Origin: SAR202 cluster bacterium
Lineage (GTDB): Bacteria; Chloroflexota; Dehalococcoidia; UBA3495
Reading direction: 5' to 3'
Assembly: GCA_009392775.1 (NCBI GenBank)
Contig: VFFT01000081.1
Coordinates: 1 to 22,086, forward strand
DNA: 22,086 nucleotides
Made by a program: the position numbers and the translations under genes. The notes beneath the pieces are model-generated. The model did not search any database. It had not been told where the DNA came from and worked only from the letters and a program-made list of their open reading frames with translations. Positions 8,815-16,101 of this stretch are shown in pieces (the first letter of the stretch is position 1; the number at the start of each line of letters is the position of its first letter).

Positions 8815-10134
8815 GTGGTAAGAACCTTGCAATACGCAGACATGGACAAGATGTTATCACTATCTAAACGCCGAGGCTTCATGTTCCAGAGTAGTGAAAT
8901 ATACGGCGGACTAGGGTCGACATACGATTACGGCCCTCTAGGAGTTGAACTCAAACGGAACGTCAAGGAAGCTTGGTGGACATCTGTAGTCACAGAACGT
9001 GACGATGTTGTTGGTCTAGACTCAGCAATCTTAATGCATCCAAAAATATGGGAAGCTAGTGGCCACGTTGAGAACTTCAGTGATCCGTTAGTTGAATGCA
9101 AATCCTGTAATAGACGATATCGAGAAGACCAACTCGAAAGTACAAAGTGCCCTGAATGCAATGGCGAATTTGGAGATCCACGAAGATTCAACTTGATGTT
9201 CAGGACATTCATGGGGCCAGTAGAGGATACTAGTCACGAACTCTTTCTACGACCAGAAACGGCTCAAGGTATATTCGTTAACTTCTCAAACGTCTTGAAT
9301 GCCAGCAGGAAGAAACTACCATTTGGGATCGCCCAGATCGGTAAGGCATTCCGAAACGAAATAACTCCAGGAAACTTCACCTTTCGAACGCGGGAGTTTG
9401 AACAGATGGAAGTGGAGTTTTTTGTAAAACCCGGTGACGACGAGGAGTGGCTTAACGATTGGGTAACAACCCGTTTCCAATGGTACGTAAAATATGGTAT
9501 TAGGGAAGAAAACCTCCGACTACGCCGCCATGATGGTGACGAGTTAGCACATTACGCGAAAGATACATATGACATAGAATATCGTTTCCCATGGGGCTGG
9601 GGAGAACTAGAAGGGATCGCAGACAGAACCGATTTTGACCTCGGCCGGCACTCCAATGCTAGCGGTACAGACCTTACATATTTTGATGAAGAGTCGAAAG
9701 AACGCTACATCCCTTACGTAATAGAGCCTTCAGGAGGAGTAGATAGAGCGACTTTAGCGTTCTGGCTCGATGCGTACGATGAAGAGCCTGATGGAGACGG
9801 TAGCAGGACCGTACTACATTTCCATCGACATTTAGCACCCATCAGTATAGCTGTCCTACCATTGAGCCGGAATGAACGACTTACCCCAACTGCCAGGCAT
9901 GTGTATGACACTATAAGAAGGACGTTTTCAACACAATATGACGATGCTCAAAGTATTGGACGGCGCTACCGCCGACAAGATGAGATAGGTACTCCGTACT
10001 GCATTACAGTGGACTTTGACTCTCTGGACGACCACTCTGTAACTATCCGAGAACGGGACAGTATGCATCAAGACCGAGTGGAGATAGCCAGCCTGGTTAA
10101 CATAATGCGCGACAGGCTCGACCACGGCTGGTAA
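8815..10134 (+). CDS. glyQS: Glycyl-tRNA synthetase (single-chain, alpha2 type)
   Basis: This cytoplasmic class II synthetase of 439 residues attaches glycine to tRNA-Gly. Near the N-terminus it has KRRGFMFQSSEIYGG and YDYGPLG, typical of the eukaryote/archaeal-like alpha2 form. A CxxC...CxxC zinc site lies at C95, C98, C112 and C115. LRPETAQGIFVNF precedes motif 2 (FRNE...FRTREFEQMEVEFF, residues 179-203). Motif 3, EPSGGVDRATLAFW, lies near residues 304-318. The last 100 residues form the anticodon-binding domain, with the segment starting APISIAVLPL and RRYRRQDEIGTPYC. The start is GTG at 8815 with AGGAG 8 nt upstream. An ATG eight codons later lacks such a site. It stands 80 nt after the chelatase gene and faces the minus-strand SDR operon. 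Confidence 0.96.
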   Translation: MVRTLQYADMDKMLSLSKRRGFMFQSSEIYGGLGSTYDYGPLGVELKRNVKEAWWTSVVTERDDVVGLDSAILMHPKIWEASGHVENFSDPLVECKSCNRRYREDQLESTKCPECNGEFGDPRRFNLMFRTFMGPVEDTSHELFLRPETAQGIFVNFSNVLNASRKKLPFGIAQIGKAFRNEITPGNFTFRTREFEQMEVEFFVKPGDDEEWLNDWVTTRFQWYVKYGIREENLRLRRHDGDELAHYAKDTYDIEYRFPWGWGELEGIADRTDFDLGRHSNASGTDLTYFDEESKERYIPYVIEPSGGVDRATLAFWLDAYDEEPDGDGSRTVLHFHRHLAPISIAVLPLSRNERLTPTARHVYDTIRRTFSTQYDDAQSIGRRYRRQDEIGTPYCITVDFDSLDDHSVTIRERDSMHQDRVEIASLVNIMRDRLDHGW

Positions 10135-10187
10135 GCCAGAGCATCCGCCCACGCATCAAACTCAGATAACTGCGCCAAGTGTCTGAA

Positions 10188-10205
10188 ACTCACAAATTTG
10201 TGAGT
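10188..10205. repeat. Perfect 18-bp palindrome between convergent genes
   Basis: ACTCACAAATTTGTGAGT is fully self-complementary and lies in the 86-nt gap between the glyQS stop and the SDR stop. It could fold as a hairpin in transcripts from either side and so act as a shared bidirectional terminator, though no T-tract flanks it. It could also be a protein-binding site. Confidence 0.6.
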
Positions 10206-10220
10206 GCCTAGCGGTTGGAC

Positions 10221-10976
10221 TTAAGGGTGAGCGTTCAGACCTCCATCTACATATACTGGTTGTCCAGTCGTATAATCGCACGCCTCCGAACACAAGTACA
10301 CTAATAGTGGGCCAATGTCATCAGGAGTCCCTTTTCTTCGCAACGGAGTATAACGAACTAAGAGTTCTTCCTGCTGTACTTCCAAGGGTACCTGTTCGGC
10401 CGTATACCAGCCAGAGCCAAGGGCATTTACCCGAATATTGTGTTTCCCCAGTTCAACAGCTAAGGATCTTGTAAGTGCAAGCAAACTCGCCTGAGTCATA
10501 GAAAACGCTGATCCATTGATCATGCCACGTTCAGCCAATATCGAAACGAGATTAACAATCCTACCATATTGGATATCGATCATCTGTGATGCGACACATT
10601 GACTTAAGCGATAGGGAATTACGACATTGCGCTCATATAACGCTTCCCATTCGGCAGGTTTCACTGATAAAAATGGCTGCGCATAAAAGCTACGGGAATC
10701 GTTGACTAGAATATCAACCGCTCCATGAATTTCAGAATAAGTATTCATCACCTGAGTGATAGATTCCTCGGATGAGTCCTGAACAACACAAGAGGCATGT
10801 CCGGACCCTACCAACTCGGATAGGACTGCTTTATTGGTTACTTCCCTTCTCGACACTATGAATAAAGTCGCTCCAGCCTCACTTAGAGCTCGGGCTAAAC
10901 GAGGAGCTTCTTCTCCTCCAGACACATAAAACATCGCAGTTCTATTCTTTAGTGAAAATTCTTCGGGTATTGGCAT
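10221..10976 (-). CDS. Degenerate short-chain dehydrogenase/reductase, probably catalytically inactive
   Basis: This 251-residue protein has the overall SDR fold and length. It ends in DDIGPLLVYLCSEACDYTTGQPVYVDGG, the usual classical-SDR tail, and retains RNVV and NLVS, the latter placing a Ser 13 residues before the expected Tyr. The cofactor motif TGxxxGIG is replaced by VSGGEEAPR, NNAG by NDSR, and the YxxxK active site by FSMTQ, so catalytic Tyr and Lys are Phe and Gln. The frame is intact, which suggests selection for a structural or regulatory role, perhaps as a partner of the active SDR just upstream. The start is taken as ATG at 10976 because AGGAG lies 8 nt before it. The GTG three codons earlier directly abuts that AGGAG. 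It is the last gene of the birA-SDR-SDR unit. Confidence 0.85.
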   Translation of the reverse strand: MPIPEEFSLKNRTAMFYVSGGEEAPRLARALSEAGATLFIVSRREVTNKAVLSELVGSGHASCVVQDSSEESITQVMNTYSEIHGAVDILVNDSRSFYAQPFLSVKPAEWEALYERNVVIPYRLSQCVASQMIDIQYGRIVNLVSILAERGMINGSAFSMTQASLLALTRSLAVELGKHNIRVNALGSGWYTAEQVPLEVQQEELLVRYTPLRRKGTPDDIGPLLVYLCSEACDYTTGQPVYVDGGLNAHP

Positions 10977-11002
10977 TCGTTTCACTCCTAATTTCCAACA
11001 AT

Positions 11003-11812
11003 CTAATCTTCCAGGGCAACAATTGGTGCGTGTCCAGTCGGTATGACTCCGGCTGCTAGTCCTCCCCCATCAACAATCATTATCTCCCCCGTCATATAAT
11101 CTGACGCCGAAGATGCTAAAAATACCGCAACTGGACCTAAGTGTTGCGGTATCCCCAATTTACCTATCGGAAGAAAGTCACCGGAAGGTGGAAGAGTATT
11201 CCGGATATCAGAGTTGGTACTTTCTGTGGGGATAAACCCTGGCGCAATCGTGTTGGCTGTTATACCGTACCTAGCTAAGCTAAACGAGAGAACCCGCGTT
11301 AATTGGATTATTGCGCCCTTACTAACACAATACATGTAAATATCTCGCCCTCCCCGCAGACCAAAACCAGAGGCAACGTTTATTATCTTTCCGCTACCTG
11401 CGTCAGCCATAAATTTACCAACTTCTCTAGAACAATAAAAAGCTCCGTTCAGGTTTACGTCCATTGCCCCCTGCCACTCTGAATCTGTAATCTCCCAGAT
11501 TGGCTTGCGAACATTTTCTGAGACTAGTGCCGCGTTGTTAACCAACACATCAATACGCCCATAGTGGTCCAACGTTTTAGAAACCAAGGCAGCCACTTGG
11601 TTGGAATCACTTACATCGGCCGATATCGCTAGTCCGTCTCTACCCAGCTTTTTTACAGAATCTGCAGCATCATCGATCGGTTGCTGACGTCTCCCTGCAA
11701 TGGCCAAATTTGCACCAGCCTCAGCCAAAGCCGTAACCATGGCAAACCCTAGTCCTGTACCCCCTCCGGTTACCAATACCACTTTGCCGTCTAGGTTTAA
11801 ACGTTCTAGCAT
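11003..11812 (-). CDS. Short-chain dehydrogenase/reductase (classical, active-site complete)
   Basis: This 269-residue NAD(P)-dependent oxidoreductase of the classical SDR family resembles FabG and glucose-dehydrogenase-like enzymes. It has the glycine motif TGGGTGLG near residue 16, a NNAA motif, Ser in INVASG, and the catalytic YCVSK. GLAGRR-type residues (AIAGRRQQ) follow strand 2, and an Arg there often favours NADP. The substrate is not evident. The C-terminal tail after DGGG is longer than average. The ATG at 11812 has GAGAGG about 8 nt upstream. It lies 17 nt after birA and 26 nt before the degenerate SDR, so the three are probably one transcript. The pairing with an inactive homologue suggests a mixed oligomer. 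Confidence 0.93.
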   Translation of the reverse strand: MLERLNLDGKVVLVTGGGTGLGFAMVTALAEAGANLAIAGRRQQPIDDAADSVKKLGRDGLAISADVSDSNQVAALVSKTLDHYGRIDVLVNNAALVSENVRKPIWEITDSEWQGAMDVNLNGAFYCSREVGKFMADAGSGKIINVASGFGLRGGRDIYMYCVSKGAIIQLTRVLSFSLARYGITANTIAPGFIPTESTNSDIRNTLPPSGDFLPIGKLGIPQHLGPVAVFLASSASDYMTGEIMIVDGGGLAAGVIPTGHAPIVALED

Positions 11813-11829
11813 CTCAAAATCCTCTCAAG

Positions 11830-12612
11830 TTAAAATGTGGTCGTATTAAGTGATACATCTCCTGATGAAAACACACTGGTCTGACCATCAGGAAATCTCA
11901 ATACTAAACTGCCATACTCATCTATATCCTCGGCAACACCCGTATAAGAAAAATCGTCACTATATACGGTCACTACCCTACCTAAGGTCTGCATTTTTAA
12001 TTTCCATTCTTCCAGAGGCACTATACCTGTCATTGCAGATTGGTATAAATTGTCAAAATCATGAAGAAAGTTCCGGAGGACAAACGCCCGGTTAACCTCT
12101 GTGCCAAGTTCTGAAGTTAAAGAGGTTGCAGTATCTGACAGCTCTGGGAGATCTGACGTATCGAAAGTTATATTTATACCTACGCCCAACACAACATATA
12201 GCACTCGTGCTTCTTTTAGTGAACACTCCATCAATACCCCGGCAACTTTCTTTCCGTTGACCAATATATCGTTCGGCCATTTCACTTCAGTGTTCAGGCC
12301 AGTAGCACGTTCGATTGACCGAGCCGTTGCTAATGAAGATATTATTCCGATCGCTGGTAATAAATCGATCTCAGGATACAATACTAAGGAGAGATAAATA
12401 TTACCAGGTTTAGAGCGCCATACCCGTCCCAATCTCCCTCTACTGTTATGTTGGTTTTCTGCCACTATTAGGGTTCCATTGTCGGTACCTTCAATCGCTA
12501 GTCGGCGACCTTCATCCATAGTAGAATCAATCTTTTCATGATATTGGATATGCTTTCCTACAATGCGAGTATAGATACCATGTCTCAACACTTCTGAAAC
12601 TAAATTTGCCAT
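11830..12612 (-). CDS. birA: Biotin-[acetyl-CoA-carboxylase] ligase, no DNA-binding domain
   Basis: This cytoplasmic enzyme of about 260 residues makes biotinyl-5'-AMP and transfers biotin to a lysine of biotin carboxyl carrier proteins. It shows HEKIDSTMDE near residue 25, the adenylate/biotin loop NSRGRLGRVW at 56-65 (the first Gly of the usual GRGRxGR is Ser), KWPNDILVNG at 111-120 and KVAGVLME with Lys122 at the usual catalytic place. A C-terminal SH3-like domain follows. Only about 20 residues precede the catalytic domain, so the helix-turn-helix of E. coli BirA is missing and it should not repress DNA directly. The ATG at 12612 is preferred over a TTG at 12633 because of start codon and family alignment; neither has a clear Shine-Dalgarno sequence. 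It is the first gene of the minus-strand unit. Confidence 0.92.
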   Translation of the reverse strand: MANLVSEVLRHGIYTRIVGKHIQYHEKIDSTMDEGRRLAIEGTDNGTLIVAENQHNSRGRLGRVWRSKPGNIYLSLVLYPEIDLLPAIGIISSLATARSIERATGLNTEVKWPNDILVNGKKVAGVLMECSLKEARVLYVVLGVGINITFDTSDLPELSDTATSLTSELGTEVNRAFVLRNFLHDFDNLYQSAMTGIVPLEEWKLKMQTLGRVVTVYSDDFSYTGVAEDIDEYGSLVLRFPDGQTSVFSSGDVSLNTTTF

Positions 12613-12653
12613 AACTATACATAAGCCTATCAAACTATCGTTTGCTGATATGC

Positions 12654-12682
12654 ATGATAGTTATTGTGTAAGCGACTTACAA
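12654..12682 (-). promoter_or_regulatory. Candidate sigma70-type promoter of birA
   Basis: Read on the minus strand, TTGTAA (12682-12677) is followed after 17 nt by TATCAT (12659-12654), five of six matches to the -10 consensus. Transcription would begin near 12647, about 35 nt before the birA ATG. The -35 box lies in the left arm of the inverted repeat at 12676-12704. Confidence 0.55.
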
Positions 12683-12703
12683 TATGGGCTACATTATTGT
12701 AAG
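12676..12703. repeat. Inverted repeat in the birA/hisZ divergent promoter region (candidate operator)
   Basis: CTTACAATA (12676-12684) and TATTGTAAG (12695-12703) are perfect inverted copies with a 10-nt spacer. A related TTATTGTGTAAG occurs at 12661-12672, so three half-sites cluster in 43 nt. The arms contain TTGTAA -35-like boxes pointing outwards in both directions. On the plus strand TTGTAA (12697-12702) is followed after 17 nt by only a weak -10, TATCCG. It could be an operator for both genes or simply back-to-back promoters. Confidence 0.5.
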
Positions 12704-12768
12704 CTTGTTGAGGATAAATTATCCGACTGAATCGGGTCACCCACTTAGACCGCAGTACACGAGCATAA

Positions 12769-14223
12769 ATGACATCATCAAAAGATATCCACTCATCAGG
12801 TGACAAGTCTGAATACTCTTGGTTAACAAAACGCCGAAATGAGGACAAATTCGTCCGCTTGTGTGGCAGTTTTGGTTACGAATATCAAGAGCTACCTTTA
12901 CTAGCACCAACGGACGTTTTCCTGAGAAAATCTGGGGGCGAATTAGCCTCCCAAATGCTAAGTCTTATAGACGCGACTAGTAATTTAATCAGCTTAAGAC
13001 CCGAGTTCACCGCTTTGATAGTATCAGAACACCTCAAGACTCAGCCAGATACGAGTGATATACGACGAATCCAATATTCAGGCCCGGTATTCAGACAAAC
13101 ACTCGGTGCTTCCTTATCCGAACAATACTTTACTCAGGTCGGAGTAGAGCTAATTGGAGCACGGGGTCCGATATCTGACGCAGAGTTGCTCTATTTGGCT
13201 ACACAGATCCCCGAGCAGTTAGGAATTACTGACTACACCGTCCGGATTACCGATTTAAGAGTTCTAAACAGCCTTTTAGATTCGAAGCAATTATCTGATC
13301 GAGCAAGAACTTTTATAATCGCCTCCGTTCCTGCTCTACAATCTAGAACTACCTCAGTAGCACAATTGTTGGCTCAGGCTCAAGACGATCATATAATCGG
13401 ACAAAATCCGTCTAACGACCACCTCCACATAGCGATCTCCGGATTACAGGATGACCAGGCCAAGGAAGTCCTCCATGGTTTTCTAGAATGGTCCGAAGGA
13501 CTGGCACCAAACCTGGGACAAAGAGCAGCTGACGATGTGGTCGATCGACTACTTCGCAAACTTAGGGGTAACGACGAAAGAGACAGCTTACAGGAAGCCC
13601 TACTAGCTATCGAAAACCTCGTGAATCTGAAGGGAAATGCCGACGACATTATGGCTGCGGCCGAAACATTGGTAGAAACTTGCCCTGAGGGCTCAACAGC
13701 ATTGAAAAGCCTGCGAACAGTGATTAATCTGGTGACGGATGATCCCAACCTATCATCTAAAATATCTGTTGATTTTGGGCTCATCAAGGGAATCGCGTAT
13801 TACGATGGCATCGTATTTGATATCACAAATGCTGCAGGCAATAAAATACTTGGTGGCGGTGGTAGGTATGATAATTTATCGACAGATCTAGGGAGTGTTT
13901 GCGAAATCCCATCAGCAGGATTTGCTTACAATCTTGAGGCTCTATTGGAGTCCGCGGATTTACAGTTATCTGCAGATGATCCCCTGTCCAACGAATGGTC
14001 GTTATCAACACTCATCGTCATGGAAGACGCGACGCAAGATTTGGTAGCTCTTCGGTTATCTCGTCAATACCGGGAAGCAGGTCATCGTGTAGTGATAGAT
14101 TCTCAATACCACAGCGTTGCAGAAGCACGTTCCAAATCCTCAGGGAGAACCTGGGATAATATTGTTTTCGTTTCTGCTTCCGGAGACACGGAAGTACACG
14201 AAACTAACACGTCTAGTACTTAA
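12769..14223 (+). CDS. hisZ: ATP phosphoribosyltransferase regulatory subunit HisZ (long form)
   Basis: HisZ is a histidyl-tRNA-synthetase paralogue that forms an octamer with HisG and controls the first step of histidine synthesis. This 484-residue protein has a class II core: RRIQYSGPVFRQ (motif 2 region) with YFTQVGVELIGA, the segment GIAYYDGIVFDI at 341-352 and GGGGRYDNL at 362-370. The Arg that starts RGLDYY in true HisRS is Lys340 here, arguing against aminoacylation. It is about 80-100 residues longer than typical HisZ. The extra part is C-terminal (about 395-484) and includes a stretch, LIVMEDATQDLVALRLSRQYREAGHRV in outline, that resembles a HisRS anticodon-binding alpha/beta domain. 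The ATG at 12769 lacks a clear Shine-Dalgarno sequence. It heads the his cluster, 80 nt before hisG. Confidence 0.85.
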   Translation: MTSSKDIHSSGDKSEYSWLTKRRNEDKFVRLCGSFGYEYQELPLLAPTDVFLRKSGGELASQMLSLIDATSNLISLRPEFTALIVSEHLKTQPDTSDIRRIQYSGPVFRQTLGASLSEQYFTQVGVELIGARGPISDAELLYLATQIPEQLGITDYTVRITDLRVLNSLLDSKQLSDRARTFIIASVPALQSRTTSVAQLLAQAQDDHIIGQNPSNDHLHIAISGLQDDQAKEVLHGFLEWSEGLAPNLGQRAADDVVDRLLRKLRGNDERDSLQEALLAIENLVNLKGNADDIMAAAETLVETCPEGSTALKSLRTVINLVTDDPNLSSKISVDFGLIKGIAYYDGIVFDITNAAGNKILGGGGRYDNLSTDLGSVCEIPSAGFAYNLEALLESADLQLSADDPLSNEWSLSTLIVMEDATQDLVALRLSRQYREAGHRVVIDSQYHSVAEARSKSSGRTWDNIVFVSASGDTEVHETNTSST

Positions 14224-14303
14224 CCTACCTGCCTACCATACGCTATACTTGCCGTGTAACGCGATGAATATGTATACCAGCAGTGATAACTCCTAAATAA
14301 ACA

Positions 14304-15341
14304 ATGATGAATTTTAGTCAAACAAACGATCAATCTCTCCACATCGTAATCCCCAGTGATGGCGAACTACATGATTCAACTCTCACATTTCTGCGGGCAT
14401 GTGGATTGAGGGTGAGTCGTCCCAACTCACGACAATACACAGCAACAATTCCATCACTACCAGGGATTGAAGTTCTGTTTCAAAGAACTGCCGATATCAC
14501 ACAAAAAGTAGAAGAAGCGAGTGCAGAGCTCGGAATCACCGGTCTAGACCGTCTCCTAGAGTATCGGAGTGACAAAGAACGCGCCGTGGCTATCATTGGA
14601 GACCTAGGGTATGGTGGTTGCGACTTCGTCCTAGCGGTCCCGAACGCATGGTTAGATGTCACATCCCTCGATGACTTATCAGATCTGGCGCTAGAGTTCC
14701 ATGAAAAAGGGAACCAATTAAGGATAGCTACCAAATACCCTAAATTACTTAGACAGCACTTGTTTGATAGAGGTATAAATTATTTTACCGTAGTCCCTGC
14801 TAGCGGTACTCTAGAAGCAGCACCCGTCGCGGGATATGCTGATCTTATTGCAGATCTCACCGCAACAGGTACTACATTACGGGAAAACCGTCTAAAAACC
14901 CTAACAGGTGGGACAATCCTAAAATCTCAAGCCTGCGTCATTGGGAACCCAATAGCATTGAAAGTGTCTAAGCAACGACTACTCCTATGCAGACACTTCC
15001 TAGAACTTATAGAGGCAAACATACTCGCAGACCCTTACTATCGTATCACCGGAAATGTCCTGGGTAATTCCGAGGAGATCGTTGCTGATATGGTTCTCAA
15101 ACGAACTGACTTAGCAGGGCTACGAGGACCGACTTTATCAAGAGTGTATAACGCTGACAACGAGAATTGGTATAGCGTAAGTCTATTAGTTCAGAAAGGT
15201 CAATTAATGGAAGCCGTTGACCATCTTCGAAGCTGCGGTGCTTTAGATATCTCGGCATCGCAAGTAAACTATCTATTCGAGAATCGATCATCAGCTTACG
15301 AAAGGCTTATCTCAACCGCTAACCAAACTGAGACATTGTAG
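14304..15341 (+). CDS. hisG: ATP phosphoribosyltransferase catalytic subunit HisG
   Basis: This enzyme joins PRPP and ATP to make phosphoribosyl-ATP, the committed step of histidine synthesis. In 345 residues it shows RTADITQK at 61-68, SGTLEAAPVAGYADLI, and the PRPP loop TATGTTLRENRL at about 186-197. A C-terminal region from about residue 270 follows (RGPTLSRVY, WYSVSLLV, LRSCGALDIS, YLFENR) and looks like a small ligand-binding alpha/beta domain. Short HisG forms of about 210 residues usually need HisZ, while long forms carry their own regulatory domain. This one is long yet has HisZ beside it. ATG codons stand at 14304 and 14307, with no clear Shine-Dalgarno sequence. The stop is one base before the ATG of the next gene, so coupled translation is likely. 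Confidence 0.92.
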   Translation: MMNFSQTNDQSLHIVIPSDGELHDSTLTFLRACGLRVSRPNSRQYTATIPSLPGIEVLFQRTADITQKVEEASAELGITGLDRLLEYRSDKERAVAIIGDLGYGGCDFVLAVPNAWLDVTSLDDLSDLALEFHEKGNQLRIATKYPKLLRQHLFDRGINYFTVVPASGTLEAAPVAGYADLIADLTATGTTLRENRLKTLTGGTILKSQACVIGNPIALKVSKQRLLLCRHFLELIEANILADPYYRITGNVLGNSEEIVADMVLKRTDLAGLRGPTLSRVYNADNENWYSVSLLVQKGQLMEAVDHLRSCGALDISASQVNYLFENRSSAYERLISTANQTETL

Positions 15342-15342
15342 A

Positions 15343-16101
15343 ATGCCAAATCTGCCAATGCATTTATTTCTCGCAAATCGTATCGCCGAGGACTTGGACT
15401 GGGGGAGTGTTCACGATAATCTGGGTGACTATCTCCTAGGATCAACTGCCCCTGATATACGAGCCATGACGAAATGGGATCGAGCACGCACTCATTTTGC
15501 CCCGTTGTCACTGGAACAAATTGGCCAGGGCACCCGAAATATGTTTGATATTTATCCTGGATTAATTCAATCAACCAGCATGAATGCCGCGTCAAGAGCC
15601 TTCTTAATCGGGTATATTACACATCTAACAGCAGATGAAGTTTGGATTACCACCATGTACAGACCTAATTTTGAATCCGCGACAAAAGTCACTGACACAA
15701 AAATAGACGCCGACATTTGGGACCGAGCTCTACAATTGGATATGGACAAGGGAGTCCTTGAGAAATCGAACCACCTCGCCCGAGAATTGAATTTCATCAA
15801 GGAAGGCGATCAAACAATTGAACTCGAGTTTCTCGAACAGGAGTTGCTACTTGAATGGCGATCCTGGGTCAGTAGATTTATGGGGTGGAACTTCAGTTGG
15901 GATAGATTACGCCGCGCTCTAAATAGGATGTACCGCGATGACCAAGCGGTACAGGTCCTTGTCGGCGAGTTTTTGACAAATATCGAAAGTAACCTTGAAA
16001 CGGTATACGATAAAATCCCGAAAAATAACATCACTGCATTCCAAGAAAGAGTCGCTACCGAGTCTCTTAAACAGATCAAGGAGTATATCCGTGAAACTTA
16101 A
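15343..16101 (+). CDS. Zinc-dependent phospholipase C-like protein within the his operon
   Basis: This 252-residue protein resembles the zinc-dependent phospholipase C-like family (PF00882 type). It starts MPNLPMHLFLANRI and has DYLLGSTAPDIR at 29-40, RTHF at 49-52 and GYITHLTADEVW at 90-101. His7, Asp38, His51, His94 and Asp98 are the likely metal ligands. The rest is mostly helical with many charged residues. There is no signal peptide or membrane segment, so it should be cytoplasmic, unlike secreted PLC. Its substrate is unknown. It begins one base after hisG and its last 11 nt overlap hisD, and the hisD Shine-Dalgarno sequence lies inside it. This is a strongly coupled position that suggests co-expression with histidine synthesis. 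The family assignment rests on motifs alone. Confidence 0.72.
   Translation: MPNLPMHLFLANRIAEDLDWGSVHDNLGDYLLGSTAPDIRAMTKWDRARTHFAPLSLEQIGQGTRNMFDIYPGLIQSTSMNAASRAFLIGYITHLTADEVWITTMYRPNFESATKVTDTKIDADIWDRALQLDMDKGVLEKSNHLARELNFIKEGDQTIELEFLEQELLLEWRSWVSRFMGWNFSWDRLRRALNRMYRDDQAVQVLVGEFLTNIESNLETVYDKIPKNNITAFQERVATESLKQIKEYIRET

Noticed and set aside
10977..10985. GTG start three codons upstream for the degenerate SDR
   Set aside because: AGGAG directly abuts that GTG, so it can serve only the ATG at 10976.
12661..12703. BirA-type operator
   Set aside because: BirA sites have TTGT...ACAA arms facing the other way, and this BirA lacks a helix-turn-helix.
13389..13787. 132-codon minus-strand frame inside hisZ
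   Set aside because: Ser/Arg-rich antisense frame; hisZ coding is well supported.
15995..16090. In-frame upstream extension of hisD to an ATG at 15995
   Set aside because: It lies inside the phospholipase-like gene, shows no HisD similarity, and the GTG at 16091 has AAGGAG at ideal spacing.
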